Positions 1-9,318 of a DNA stretch of 64,000 bases are shown one piece after another (the first letter of the stretch is position 1; every line of letters starts with the position of its first letter). A program made the translations under genes and the position numbers. The notes under the pieces were generated by a model that was not told where the DNA came from, did not search any database, and saw nothing but the letters and a program-made list of their open reading frames with translations. Origin of the DNA: Paenibacillus_AA sp045062745 (lineage in GTDB: Bacteria; Bacillota; Bacilli; Paenibacillales; NBRC-103111); assembly GCF_045062745.1 (NCBI RefSeq), contig NZ_JBJGED010000029.1, positions 1 to 64,000 on the forward strand, read 5' to 3'.

Positions 1-289
1 CCCCCATCGCTCCATGGTTTGGTTAGGAATTATTAACCAATATTATGGAGTTTGAAAAGGGAACCTAAGTAGTAACACCCGGGTTTACTATTAACCGAAG
101 TTAGGTTTACAATTCCCTCGTGATGCACGATTCTCAGCTGAAATTGTAAGTTTAGGTTTACTAGTTGTAAGTTTCGCTTTACTAAGGCGGAGAACCAACG
201 ATAGACGCTCGGTCCGGCCGGCTCAGCCGAATCCAACACAACAAAAACCGCCCCCAACAAAATCCAGGGGCGGTTCCACAAACAGCTGC
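1..289. other. AT-rich intergenic stretch with repeated GTTTACTA-like words
   Basis: I see no convincing gene here. The stretch is richer in A and T than its surroundings and repeats related words: GGGTTTACTATTAACC near 80, GGTTTACAATT near 105, and AATTGTAAG and GGTTTACTAG near 145-165. TTACAATT and AATTGTAA form an inverted pair. A second inverted pair, TTGGTTA/TAACCAA, lies near 20-42. The same GGTTTACTAT word recurs in the long non-coding stretch near 61 kb. The right end holds the terminator of the export operon, described separately. Confidence 0.5.
246..275 (-). terminator. Intrinsic terminator of the export operon
   Basis: On the minus strand a 9-bp stem (AACCGCCCC with GGGGCGGTT) is followed by a T-rich tract. 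It lies just after the stop of the ATPase gene ending at 290. Confidence 0.85.
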
Positions 290-1171
290 CTACTTCTCCG
301 GCGGCAGAAGCACGATCTTGCCGTCCTCGACCGACACGCGGACGCGGCCGGTGCCGGCGGCGCCGATCGTCTCCAGGTAGCCGGCCGGGATCTGAAGCCG
401 GCCTGCCTTGTCGACGACCGCGTACTCGATGTGCGAGTCCCTCTCCTGCTCGGCCTCGCCGCGTTCGAGATCGGCGAGCTCCTCCGCGTACGACCGGCGC
501 CGCACCATCTCCGAGGACGTCTTGCCGTCCCGGATCGCGACGACGCGGTCGACCTTCTTCGCGAGCAGCGGGTCGTGCGTGACGATCACGACCGTGAGCC
601 CGAAGCTGCGGTTCAGATGGCGAAACAAATCGAGGATTTGATTCGCCATCTTCGTGTCGACGGAGCCGGTCGGCTCGTCGGCCAGCAGCAGCTTCGGCTT
701 GTTCGCGAGCGCGATCGCGATGGCGACCCGCTGTTGCTCGCCGCCGGACAGCTGGCTCAGCTTGTTGCGCGACCGGTGGCTTAAGCCCACGGCGTCGAGC
801 AGCTCGAGCGCCCGCTCCCGCTTCCGGCGGCCCTGCAGCAGGATCGGCAGCTCGATGTTCTCGAGCGCGGTCAAGTACGGGATGAGGTTCCGGGCGTTAT
901 TTTGCCAGACGAAGCCTACGGTCTCTCGCTTGTATTTCACGAGATCGCGCTCGGTGAACTTCAGCAGGTCCTTACCGTCGACATGCAGGTTCCCGGCCGA
1001 GGGGCGGTCTAGCCCCCCGAGCATGTTCAGCAAGGTGGATTTGCCGCTGCCGCTGTTGCCGATGATGGCGGTGAGCTCCCCTTGCTCGACTTGCAGGTCG
1101 AGCCCTTGCAGGGCGACGACTTCCAGATCCGACACTTTGTAGATTTTGACCAAATTCTCGCAATGGATCAT
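290..1171 (-). CDS. ABC transporter ATPase with C-terminal AbrB-like tail
   Basis: This is an ATPase subunit of a MacB/LolD-type ABC exporter. Walker A (GNSGSGKST, about residues 38-46), a Q-loop near FVWQN, the signature LSGGEQQRVAIA and Walker B (LLLADEP) are all visible. The nucleotide-binding domain normally ends near residue 220. Here a charged linker follows, and then about 45 residues (VVDKAGRLQIPAGYLETIG and DGKIVLLPP) that resemble a SpoVT/AbrB swapped-hairpin domain. The gene lies one base after the large permease gene and should energise it. The start ATG follows GGGGGAGG. The tail could dimerise the ATPase or bind DNA; its role is not known to me. Confidence 0.85.
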   Translation of the reverse strand: MIHCENLVKIYKVSDLEVVALQGLDLQVEQGELTAIIGNSGSGKSTLLNMLGGLDRPSAGNLHVDGKDLLKFTERDLVKYKRETVGFVWQNNARNLIPYLTALENIELPILLQGRRKRERALELLDAVGLSHRSRNKLSQLSGGEQQRVAIAIALANKPKLLLADEPTGSVDTKMANQILDLFRHLNRSFGLTVVIVTHDPLLAKKVDRVVAIRDGKTSSEMVRRRSYAEELADLERGEAEQERDSHIEYAVVDKAGRLQIPAGYLETIGAAGTGRVRVSVEDGKIVLLPPEK

Positions 1172-1172
1172 G

Positions 1173-4100
1173 CTAATCCTCCCCCAGCTTGACCGCCTGA
1201 TGAATTTTGATCCGTGAGAGCATCGTACCGATAATGAGCAGCGCGAGCCCGATCATGATGCCGACGATGCCGTACAGGTTCAGCCGGTCGGCCAGATGGA
1301 ACGTCACCTGGAACGGCGGCACCTGGGTGCTCGGGTCGAAGGTGAGCTGGAAGAACGGCACGAACAGCCGGCTCGCAACGGTGCCGGTGACGGCGCCGAT
1401 CAGGACGGCCGCACCTGAGGTAAGCACCTGCTCCGCCGTCATCATACCGATGATCTGCGAGAATGAGAGCCCCATCGCCCGGTACACGCCGAATTGCAGA
1501 ATCCGGCCGAACAGCGACAGCACCCAATACAGCAGGAACCCGATGAACGTAATCCAGATGCCGATCAGGAAGCCGAGCGTCATAACCCCGTTGATGGCCA
1601 GCTGGAACGGATCGTTCTTCGTGGCGATCAGCTGCTGCTTCGTATCGGTCAGCTGGACGATCGGCATCTGCTTCTCCTCCATCGCTTCGTACAGCTGCTT
1701 GCTCGTCGCGCCCGGCTTCAGCTTCAACCAGATGTCGTACGGCTCGAGCGCCAAATTATTCTGAATGTAGGACAGGTGGCCGATCGCGACCATCGGCAGC
1801 TTCACCTTCGGAATCGAAGACGTGCTTTTGGCCGAAGTGTTCGTCGTCGTGGTCGTAGTTTTGGCGGCGTTCGCAGGCGGATTCGGATTCCAGCTCGGCC
1901 AATAGTCGATAATGCCGTAGACTTGGAATTGCGCCGGTTGAATACCGTTCCAGCCAAGCGTGATGACGTCGCCGACCTTCACCTTATATTGATCGGCGAC
2001 CGACTGGGACACGAGCACGGCCTTCGGATCGGAGGCGAGCAAGTTCAAGTATTCGTAGAAATGATGATCCAGCAATTGGTCCCGCAGCCAAGCGGTCCGG
2101 CCGAAATCGTCCGTATCGATGCCCATTAATTGAATCGCCGACGTTTCTTTACCGAACCCAAAGAAAGCATTCGGCTTGTTGAACACGCGGGCGGCGTTCT
2201 CTACGCCGGGGAGTTGCGCATAGGGCAAGAAAGGCGGTTCCGTATATTGCACCCGCTTCTGCGCACTGGGCGCGGCAGCCGCGGGGACCGCTCCTCCCTC
2301 CATACCTCCCCCCATATCCGGGGGAGGCGCGTCATTCTCCCATTTCGTAGAGACGACGATATCCGCTCCGTTCTTATACCGCAGCTTATCCTCCATATTC
2401 TGATTCAGTGTGCGGGCGGCGCTGGAGCTGAATAGCCCGGTGGCCATCGTCAGAATGAGGAACAGCATGATGAACTGATACTGCGTAGCCGATCGGCCTA
2501 CCTGCAGGAGAGCCGAGTACAAGTAGGGCGGCCACCAGCGGCGTCCGATGGCGTACACGATCCGCAAGAACAGCGGATAGACGCGCAAAATGAGCAAGCC
2601 CATAGAGAGCATGAACAGGGCCGGAGTTAGGAAGAGCAGCGGATCGATCTTCAAGTCAGTAGATTCTAGGCCGAGCGCCACCAGATCTTTAATCCTCCGG
2701 TGAAAAGATTGGAGCAAATAGATCGAGAGGCCCATGAGCAGCACGTCGATAAACGTTTTGTGCAGGAACGACATTTTCATCTGTCTCGCCATCGATTGCT
2801 TATGACCGACGATCGTCGCCCGAGTCGCATTCCAGACCGGAATAAGCGTCATCAGCACGGAACCCGATACCGCGATAAGCGCATAGCGGTATGCATCGGC
2901 GTTCAGCTTGGCATCGACGGCCGCCCGGTTCACGAACTCCATGAACCCGTTGGAGGCACCGAGTATCTTGGTCAGCTGCAGCCCCAGCAAAGGTCCGATG
3001 GCGTAAGCAATGGCGCCGAGCAGCACCCCTTCGAACGTATAGCTTAAGATGATCTGCACCCGGCTCGCGCCGCGGCTTCGAAGCACGGCGATCTCCGTTC
3101 GCTGCCGCTCCGTGATCAGATTGGCCACCATGAACAAATAAAACGCGAGCAAAATCAACACCGGCACATTGAGCGACCAGAGCATTTGGCGCAGCTGCTT
3201 TTCCTTGTCATAATACGTATTGATGATTTTCAGCGCCGGCGCATTCACCGTGTTGTTGTAATTGCCGCCATACCTCTCAGCGGTGAAGTCTTCGATCTCC
3301 CCGACCGACCGGGTATATTTTTCCACGGTATCCAGCTTCATCATGGAATAGTCCATCGCTTTGTACCAGTAGGCCGAGACGACATTCAGCTTGTAGCCGT
3401 TCGTCAATTCGCGATCGAACAGATCGAAATCCATGAAGAACGTGGAGTTGTATTCGTGCAGGTCGGTTTGCCAGAACACATCGTTATAGTCTTTGCGATC
3501 GAACACGCCCACCGGCTTGAACCGGACATTCGCCTTGACGGTGTCTTCCTTGACGACGAATTCGTTGCCCAGCACGAGCTTCAGGTTGCTCAGCACCGCC
3601 TCGGTGACCAGCACCTCATACACCCCGCCCACGGGCTCTGACGAGGGGTACCGGCCGTCGATCAGTTTGACATGGTCCTTCATGCCGCTTATCGCGGAGA
3701 TCTCGGCGTACCGTTTCTTGCTGGCATCCGCTTGAGCCGGATCGGTAGGCTCGATATTGAGGCCCATCGTGCTTCGCTGCACGTACGACGCTACTAGCGG
3801 AAGACCGAACCTGCCCACGACGTCCTTATGGAACTGGTCGCCTAGCTTCAGCTCTTGCGCCCACTGCTGCGGAGTACCGTCACCGGTCAAATAGGCGAAC
3901 GCCGATACAACGCCCGGGTACTTGCCCGAGTTCACCTGTAAATTTTCCAAATCCTTGACCAAGAGCCGCTGCAAGATGGCGTGAGTATAGATCGGCATGG
4001 AACTGGCCAAAGCGACGGAGACGATCAGTCCCAGCAGCAGGCTGAGCTCGAGCCACTTGTTCTTGGCCATCTTGCGAAGAATCATTACGAATAAGGCCAC
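1173..4100 (-). CDS. Large FtsX-type ABC transporter permease
   Basis: The 975-residue membrane protein has one transmembrane helix near residues 13-35, a large extracytoplasmic region, a helix cluster at about 310-440, a second cluster near 460-560, a second extracytoplasmic region rich in Ala/Pro/Thr linkers, and a final helix cluster from about 820 onward. This double arrangement of FtsX-like domains is typical of exporters of the MacB/BceB/LolCE superfamily. The start is GTG after AGGAAG. The gene sits between the adaptor lipoprotein and the first ATPase in one operon. The substrate cannot be read from the sequence; antibiotic or lipoprotein-type export is possible. Confidence 0.82.
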   Translation of the reverse strand: MALFVMILRKMAKNKWLELSLLLGLIVSVALASSMPIYTHAILQRLLVKDLENLQVNSGKYPGVVSAFAYLTGDGTPQQWAQELKLGDQFHKDVVGRFGLPLVASYVQRSTMGLNIEPTDPAQADASKKRYAEISAISGMKDHVKLIDGRYPSSEPVGGVYEVLVTEAVLSNLKLVLGNEFVVKEDTVKANVRFKPVGVFDRKDYNDVFWQTDLHEYNSTFFMDFDLFDRELTNGYKLNVVSAYWYKAMDYSMMKLDTVEKYTRSVGEIEDFTAERYGGNYNNTVNAPALKIINTYYDKEKQLRQMLWSLNVPVLILLAFYLFMVANLITERQRTEIAVLRSRGASRVQIILSYTFEGVLLGAIAYAIGPLLGLQLTKILGASNGFMEFVNRAAVDAKLNADAYRYALIAVSGSVLMTLIPVWNATRATIVGHKQSMARQMKMSFLHKTFIDVLLMGLSIYLLQSFHRRIKDLVALGLESTDLKIDPLLFLTPALFMLSMGLLILRVYPLFLRIVYAIGRRWWPPYLYSALLQVGRSATQYQFIMLFLILTMATGLFSSSAARTLNQNMEDKLRYKNGADIVVSTKWENDAPPPDMGGGMEGGAVPAAAAPSAQKRVQYTEPPFLPYAQLPGVENAARVFNKPNAFFGFGKETSAIQLMGIDTDDFGRTAWLRDQLLDHHFYEYLNLLASDPKAVLVSQSVADQYKVKVGDVITLGWNGIQPAQFQVYGIIDYWPSWNPNPPANAAKTTTTTTNTSAKSTSSIPKVKLPMVAIGHLSYIQNNLALEPYDIWLKLKPGATSKQLYEAMEEKQMPIVQLTDTKQQLIATKNDPFQLAINGVMTLGFLIGIWITFIGFLLYWVLSLFGRILQFGVYRAMGLSFSQIIGMMTAEQVLTSGAAVLIGAVTGTVASRLFVPFFQLTFDPSTQVPPFQVTFHLADRLNLYGIVGIMIGLALLIIGTMLSRIKIHQAVKLGED

Positions 4101-4118
4101 GGAACCACTTCCTATGCG

Positions 4119-5147
4119 TTAATTGTTGAGAATGATCTTTTGTCCTTCCTTCAAGCCTTTGCGGATTTCCACCTCGGTCGACGTTTGCAGCCCTTTCTCC
4201 ACATCGATTTCCTTGCGGCTCTCGCCTTCGAGAATTTGCACGTAATCGCGGCCCAAGTAGCTGCGCAATCCGGATCGAGGAATCACAATCACATTCTCCG
4301 CCCGGTCTGTCTCGATAATGACGGTGGCCGAGCCGCCGATCTTCGCCTGCTCCTGCAGCTTGTCTACTCCGAAAATAATCGTCTTCGCGTTCCGTTCCTG
4401 CTGGGCTTTATTGTCGGTATACGGAGCGCTGGCCGGCGTCTGCAGCACCTTGCCCGGCAATTCTTTATCCCCGATCTTGACCTTCACGCCCATCCCCACT
4501 ACGATGCCGCTGAGCTCGCTCGTGTTCGAGTTCTCATAGACCAGCTGCACACGCATCGGGTCGGAAATGGTGACCACAGGCCGGTAAGCCGTCACCTGCT
4601 CGCCCGTCTTGATGGAATCAATATAGGTGACGACCCCGCCGATCGTGCTGACCAGCTTCGTTCGCTCCAATTGCTGCTGCAGCTGGTCGAGCTGGATTTG
4701 CGACGTTTCCACGTCAATCATTTTGAGCCGGACCGCCGTCGGGTTCCCGAGCTGGTCCTGCTTCGCCTGCTCGAGGGCGATCTTCGCCTTCTCCACATTG
4801 AGCTGCTGAATACGGATTCGGCTCTCGAGATCGCCTCTATCCACTTGAGCCACGACATCCCCCGGTTTCACCGTATCCCCGAGCTTGACGTCTACGGATT
4901 GGAGCCGAGGCCCGGTTTCTTTGAAAAATAAATTATCACTGCTGCTGGAGATGACGGACGCGGTGGCATTAATCTGCTTGACGAGCGTCGCACGCTTCAC
5001 GTCATACAGCTCGTAGTTCTCCTTCACCGGCTTCACGAGAGGCGGCTTCAGCGCTTCCTCTTCGGTCGGACGCAGCGAACAGCCGGCCGCCAGCACGAAC
5101 GCCGCTCCGACAGCAAGCGCTTTCAAAACCCTTATATTACCCTTCAT
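4119..5147 (-). CDS. Lipoprotein membrane-fusion adaptor (HlyD/MacA-like)
   Basis: The protein is a periplasmic-adaptor-type subunit adapted to a Gram-positive cell. A lipoprotein signal with lipobox LAAGC sits near residue 23. Next come a barrel-sandwich half-motif, a coiled-coil hairpin rich in Gln and Lys (about residues 90-165) and C-terminal beta-barrel modules. I chose the ATG at 5147 because it places the signal peptide correctly; longer reading is possible but would bury it. The start overlaps the end of the upstream ATPase gene by 11 bases. With the two ATPases and the permease it forms a MacAB-like tripartite exporter, here anchored on the outer face of the membrane. Confidence 0.8.
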   Translation of the reverse strand: MKGNIRVLKALAVGAAFVLAAGCSLRPTEEEALKPPLVKPVKENYELYDVKRATLVKQINATASVISSSSDNLFFKETGPRLQSVDVKLGDTVKPGDVVAQVDRGDLESRIRIQQLNVEKAKIALEQAKQDQLGNPTAVRLKMIDVETSQIQLDQLQQQLERTKLVSTIGGVVTYIDSIKTGEQVTAYRPVVTISDPMRVQLVYENSNTSELSGIVVGMGVKVKIGDKELPGKVLQTPASAPYTDNKAQQERNAKTIIFGVDKLQEQAKIGGSATVIIETDRAENVIVIPRSGLRSYLGRDYVQILEGESRKEIDVEKGLQTSTEVEIRKGLKEGQKIILNN

Positions 5148-5841
5148 CGACAATGACACCATCCTCCAGTGCATATACTTGATCCACGATTTCCATAATC
5201 GCCGGGTCATGGGTGGTCAAAATGATCGTCATGCCCTGCTGCACCAAATCCTTGAACACCTTGAGCACCTGCAGCCCCATCTTGCTGTCCAGCTCGGCGG
5301 TCGGTTCGTCGGCCAGCAGCAAAGCCGGCCGATGCGCAATCGCCCGGGCGATCGCCACCCGCTGCTGCTCGCCGCCGGACAGCTCGTACGGCCGATGCTT
5401 CATGCGGGGCTTGAGCCCCACGAACTCCAGCGCCTCCTCGGCCATCGTACGGTGCTGGCTCGTCGGCACGTCCGCGATCCGCAAGGCGAAGTCCACGTTC
5501 TCGTAGGCCGACATATAAGGAACGAGTGCGAACGATTGGAAGATCAACCCCATGTTTCTCCGGCGTATCGTATCCCGCTTCTTCTCCGACAGCTCGGTTA
5601 GCTCTTGGCCCGCGAAGTAGATCGCGCCCTCGGTCGGACGATCCAAGGCGCCGAGCAAATTGAGCAGCGTCGTCTTGCCGGAGCCGGACCGGCCTCGGAG
5701 CGCCACGAGACGTCCCGGGCGGATCGACAAATTCGCACCCTTGAGCGCCGTGACCTCACCGGCTCCTCTTCCGAATACCCGTTTGACCCCGATGGCTTGG
5801 ATTAGCGGCTCTTGGGAATCCCGCATTTGTATCGCTTCCAT
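5137..5841 (-). CDS. ABC transporter ATPase, MacB/LolD type
   Basis: This is a second ATPase of the export operon, about 234 residues. It shows Walker A (GRSGSGKTT), signature LSGGEQQRVAIA and Walker B (LLLADEP) followed by TAELDSK. It lacks the AbrB-like tail seen in the ATPase at 290-1171. The ATG at 5841 is preceded by AGGAGGGG at good spacing, so I prefer it to the upstream in-frame codon at 5877. It is the first gene of the operon. Having two different ATPases for one permease gene suggests a heterodimer, though either could serve a permease elsewhere. Confidence 0.85.
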   Translation of the reverse strand: MEAIQMRDSQEPLIQAIGVKRVFGRGAGEVTALKGANLSIRPGRLVALRGRSGSGKTTLLNLLGALDRPTEGAIYFAGQELTELSEKKRDTIRRRNMGLIFQSFALVPYMSAYENVDFALRIADVPTSQHRTMAEEALEFVGLKPRMKHRPYELSGGEQQRVAIARAIAHRPALLLADEPTAELDSKMGLQVLKVFKDLVQQGMTIILTTHDPAIMEIVDQVYALEDGVIVDEG

Positions 5842-5949
5842 GGCTCCCCTCCTGTGAATGGCTGTGTGTGCAACCACGCTACCTTTGCATAGTCCGTGCA
5901 GGATACACTTCCCGCATTTTCACTTTAGCTGGTTTAGGCCATGAAAAAT

Positions 5950-5977
5950 AGACACCTCTTTGTTAGAAAAGGTGTCT
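5950..5977 (-). terminator. Intrinsic terminator after the response regulator gene
   Basis: AGACACCT and AGGTGTCT form an 8-bp stem. On the minus strand it is followed by ATTTTTC. It overlaps the stop codon of the response regulator gene. Confidence 0.75.
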
Positions 5978-7574
5978 ATTTGTTCGACAACTCGTATTCT
6001 TTGGGGGTGCAGCCGACGATCCGCTTGAACACCTTGACGAACGTCTTCGAGTCCGGGAAGCCGACGGCTTCGGCGACTTCGTACACTTTCATCCCGCTCT
6101 GCCTGAGCCGCTTCTTGGCTTCGTCCATGCGGATGCGGGTCAGCGTCTCGATGAGCGACTCTCCGGTCTCCTTGCTGTACAGGTCGCTCAGGTAGCTGCG
6201 GCTCAGCTTCACATGCTCGGCGATATGCGCCGTGCTGACGTTGAGGCTGTAGTTCGCCCGCATGTATTGAATCGCCTTCCGCACGAAGGGGGACGGCGGC
6301 TTCGGCGGCGAACCGCCCGATTCCGCGCCGCGGAGATAGGGCGAGCCCAATTCCTCGAACGCCTGCACGAGCCGCTGCTTCACGTGCTCCATCGTGAGGC
6401 AGCCGCGCAGCGGATGAGGCTGCGCATAGTGCCGCTCGAAGTCGTCGGCGCCTGCGTAGCCGTACTCCTGTGCGCTGCGCGCGGCCGACGCGAACAGCTC
6501 GGCCAGGAACGCGTCCAGCTCCGCGAGCGGCAGGCGCGCTTCGGCGAGCTGTGTCCCCAGCTCCTGCGCCTGGAACAGCACGGCCGCTTCGTTCCCGTGG
6601 CTGATGGCGCGCAGCAAATCCGTCCGGCTCGCATAGGCGAGCGGCTCTGCTCCCGGCACCCCGCCGGAGGGAGACTCCCCAGCCGGCAAAACAGCCACGA
6701 CCGGATCGGACCGGTCTCCGTAGAACCACGCTTCGATCTGGCGCTCATGCCGCTTCCGGGCGAGCTTCAGCTCGGACAGCCCGCGAATGGCGGTTCCATT
6801 CCCCACGAATCCGCCCGGCACCCGGACTGCATCCTCCGATGACTGCTTACCCTCCATCTCGCGAAGCAGCCGTGCCGCCCGCGCCTCGAAGCCCGTGTCC
6901 GATCCGGCCCGCTCGGCTGACTTCGGCTCTTCATACAGGAGCAGCAGCCGGTCCGGGTCCAACCGAACGGCGGCGCTGTAGCCCAGCTCCTCCCAGTCGG
7001 GCGCCACGTCCAAGCCCGCGAGCCCGCGGTACAGCAACAAACTCCGCAGCTGTCGGCCGTCTGCGAACAGCTCGAGCTCCAGCGCCGGATCCTCGCGCTC
7101 CTGCAGCAGCAGCTGCTCCAGCCTGGCGTTCAGCTGGACCTGCTTGGACTGCTCAAGAGCCTGGCGCCATGCCTCGACGCGGCTTCGCTCCGCCCGCCGC
7201 GCCTCCAAGTCCTGCCTGGCCTCCTCCATGATTTGCAGCAGCTGCTCCGGCTCCATCGTCGGCTTCAGGATGTAGTCCTTCGCCCCCAGCTTCATCGCTT
7301 CCTTCACCCAGGCGAAGTCGTCGACGCAGCTCAGCACGATCGTGCTCACATCCTTGCCCTGATCCTTGATGCGCCGCAGCAGCTCCAGCCCGTCCATTCG
7401 CGGCATGAGCAGATCGGTGATGAGCAGGTCGACCTCGAGCGCCTCGAGGAGGGTCCACGCTTCCTCTCCATCCTCGGCCTCCCCTACCAGGCGAAGCCCG
7501 GCGCCTTCCCAATCGAGCATCGACCGCAGGCCGATCCGAATGATCGGTTCGTCATCCACAACGATTACATTCAT
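5976..7574 (-). CDS. YesN-type response regulator with AraC output domain
   Basis: The 532-residue transcription factor has an N-terminal receiver domain with acidic pocket DD at residues 7-8, the phospho-acceptor Asp54 in LITDLLMPRMDG, and the conserved Lys in DYILKP near 104. A long variable middle region follows, then a C-terminal AraC-type double helix-turn-helix with YLSDLYSKETGES and VAEAVGFPDSKTFVKVFK. The start ATG has GGAG upstream. The gene begins 6 bases after the histidine kinase stop, so the two form a two-component operon. In this family such pairs often control carbohydrate uptake or cell-envelope genes; the targets here are unknown. Confidence 0.9.
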   Translation of the reverse strand: MNVIVVDDEPIIRIGLRSMLDWEGAGLRLVGEAEDGEEAWTLLEALEVDLLITDLLMPRMDGLELLRRIKDQGKDVSTIVLSCVDDFAWVKEAMKLGAKDYILKPTMEPEQLLQIMEEARQDLEARRAERSRVEAWRQALEQSKQVQLNARLEQLLLQEREDPALELELFADGRQLRSLLLYRGLAGLDVAPDWEELGYSAAVRLDPDRLLLLYEEPKSAERAGSDTGFEARAARLLREMEGKQSSEDAVRVPGGFVGNGTAIRGLSELKLARKRHERQIEAWFYGDRSDPVVAVLPAGESPSGGVPGAEPLAYASRTDLLRAISHGNEAAVLFQAQELGTQLAEARLPLAELDAFLAELFASAARSAQEYGYAGADDFERHYAQPHPLRGCLTMEHVKQRLVQAFEELGSPYLRGAESGGSPPKPPSPFVRKAIQYMRANYSLNVSTAHIAEHVKLSRSYLSDLYSKETGESLIETLTRIRMDEAKKRLRQSGMKVYEVAEAVGFPDSKTFVKVFKRIVGCTPKEYELSNK

Positions 7575-7580
7575 TCTCGG

Positions 7581-9314
7581 CTACTCCTCGTTCCGGTGGA
7601 TCGGCAGCGACATCCGCACCGTTGTGCCTTCCCCCGGCTTGTTGATGATAAGCATTTTGTAATCGGGGCCGTAATACAGCTTGATCTTCTCCCGAATGTG
7701 GGCCATGCCCAAGCCGCTCATCCGCTCCTTCGACAGTCCGCCTCGTACCCGCGTCAGCCCGAGCGAGGAAGGCTCATATTCGCCCGCGGCTCGTCCCGCG
7801 AGCCCGACCCCGTCGTCTTCGACCTCGCACAGCAGCAAGTCTCGGTCCAGATAGGCCCGAATCGTAATGACGCCTTCCCGCTTGCCCGGCTCGATCCCGT
7901 GCAGAATCGCGTTCTCCACCAACGGCTGGAGAATCATCCGCGGCACGAGACAGTCGGACGCCAGCTCTTCGACCTGGATCTTTAACCGAATGCGCTCCCC
8001 GTATCGAAAGCTCTGAATGTTCATGTAGTCCTGGATCAGCCCCGTTTCCTCGCGCAGCGTGATGAAATCGCCCTTCTTCCCGAGGCTGGCTTGCAGGAGC
8101 CGCACCAGAGCGCTTACGACCTCGGAGATTTGCGGCGTTTTATGAATTTTGGCGACCCATTTGATCGTATTGAGCGTGTTGTACAGGAAATGCGGATTGA
8201 GCTGATACTGAAGCGCTTCCATCTCGGCTTCCTTCTTAAGCGCCTCCTCCTGCTTCACTTGCTTGATGAGCTCCTCGACCCGGTTGAGCATCTGGTTGTA
8301 GCTCTGGCCGAGATCGTTCAGCTCTCCGAAGCCGTCCTCCATCCAGTACGCCTTCAGATCCCCCAGCTCGGCGCGCTTCATCAAGACTCTCAGTCCGTCC
8401 AACGGGCGCGTCACATAGCGGGCGAACAAAATGGAGCTGGCGATGGAGACGATGGCGAGAAGCAGGAACAAGCCGATCAGAATGTTGCGCATCTTCAGAA
8501 GCGCGGCGTTCGGCTGAACCGGGACATCCAGGATCGACGTCCAATCCAGCTCCGCGCTGTCGAGCTTGGCCGTCGACCGGACGATTCCTTTGGGAATCGC
8601 ACCGCCGCCATCGCCAAGATCGGGGCGTACCTCCGTCCCGAACAACAAACGTTTGTCTTGATCGATGAGCGTCAACTCGCCTGCCATATCCTTCTCCTGG
8701 GCATCGGCGATCAGCTCGTGAAGCGCCACTAGCGCCAGAATCGATCCATATGTCACTCGGGTGCGGGCATCGACTACCGGTTCCACGGCGAGCAGGGTCG
8801 GGTGGCGCGAGCTCGATAGCGACATCGCGCCCGCGGGCACGACCGGGATCCACTTCTTCCCCCGCTCTTCCCGGGCCGTCTCGAACGGAATGGGCCCCGC
8901 GTTCGTCTGGGCGCACAGCGTCTGGCCGGACTGATCGAGAGAGAGGCACAGCTGGAGCAAATATCGGTTCGAGGCGAGCTGTCTGCGCAGCATGGAGTCG
9001 AGATAATCGCGGATTCTCCGTTCCTCTCCCGCCTCTAGCTGCTGCTCGCCCCGGACGGCGTAGCGGCTGATCGCATAGTCCTCCGCCGTTTGCTTCAGTC
9101 CCTGAGCGATCCCGGCCAGCTGCTGCCCGGTCCGGTCGAGGAAGCGCTTGTTCGCTTGCTCTACGAGCGGGGCCTGTTCTCGGGCCGCATAGGAGCTCGA
9201 CTGGGCGTAGAAGACGTAGGTCGCGACCAAGAGAGGAATGGACCCGACGAGCAGCAGGAAGAGCATCAATCGGAATTGAAATCGGTTCAGAAAGGCGGAA
9301 AATAAAGGTTTCAT
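7581..9314 (-). CDS. YesM-type sensor histidine kinase
   Basis: This membrane kinase has a first helix near residues 15-35, a large extracellular sensor region, a second helix near 270-290 and a HAMP-like linker. The His_kinase motif LNPHFLYNTLN is near residue 360 and the ATPase has LQPLVENAILHG and EDDGVG. I chose the ATG at 9314, preceded by CCAGGTG, which puts the first helix at the N terminus; the longer reading adds an unlikely leader overlapping the previous gene. It should phosphorylate the YesN-type regulator encoded next. The signal is not evident. Confidence 0.9.
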   Translation of the reverse strand: MKPLFSAFLNRFQFRLMLFLLLVGSIPLLVATYVFYAQSSSYAAREQAPLVEQANKRFLDRTGQQLAGIAQGLKQTAEDYAISRYAVRGEQQLEAGEERRIRDYLDSMLRRQLASNRYLLQLCLSLDQSGQTLCAQTNAGPIPFETAREERGKKWIPVVPAGAMSLSSSRHPTLLAVEPVVDARTRVTYGSILALVALHELIADAQEKDMAGELTLIDQDKRLLFGTEVRPDLGDGGGAIPKGIVRSTAKLDSAELDWTSILDVPVQPNAALLKMRNILIGLFLLLAIVSIASSILFARYVTRPLDGLRVLMKRAELGDLKAYWMEDGFGELNDLGQSYNQMLNRVEELIKQVKQEEALKKEAEMEALQYQLNPHFLYNTLNTIKWVAKIHKTPQISEVVSALVRLLQASLGKKGDFITLREETGLIQDYMNIQSFRYGERIRLKIQVEELASDCLVPRMILQPLVENAILHGIEPGKREGVITIRAYLDRDLLLCEVEDDGVGLAGRAAGEYEPSSLGLTRVRGGLSKERMSGLGMAHIREKIKLYYGPDYKMLIINKPGEGTTVRMSLPIHRNEE

Positions 9315-9318
9315 CGCA

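Noticed and set aside
33..281. 82-residue reading frame at the window start
   Set aside because: It has no ribosome site, overlaps a strong terminator, and lies in repeat-rich AT-biased DNA.
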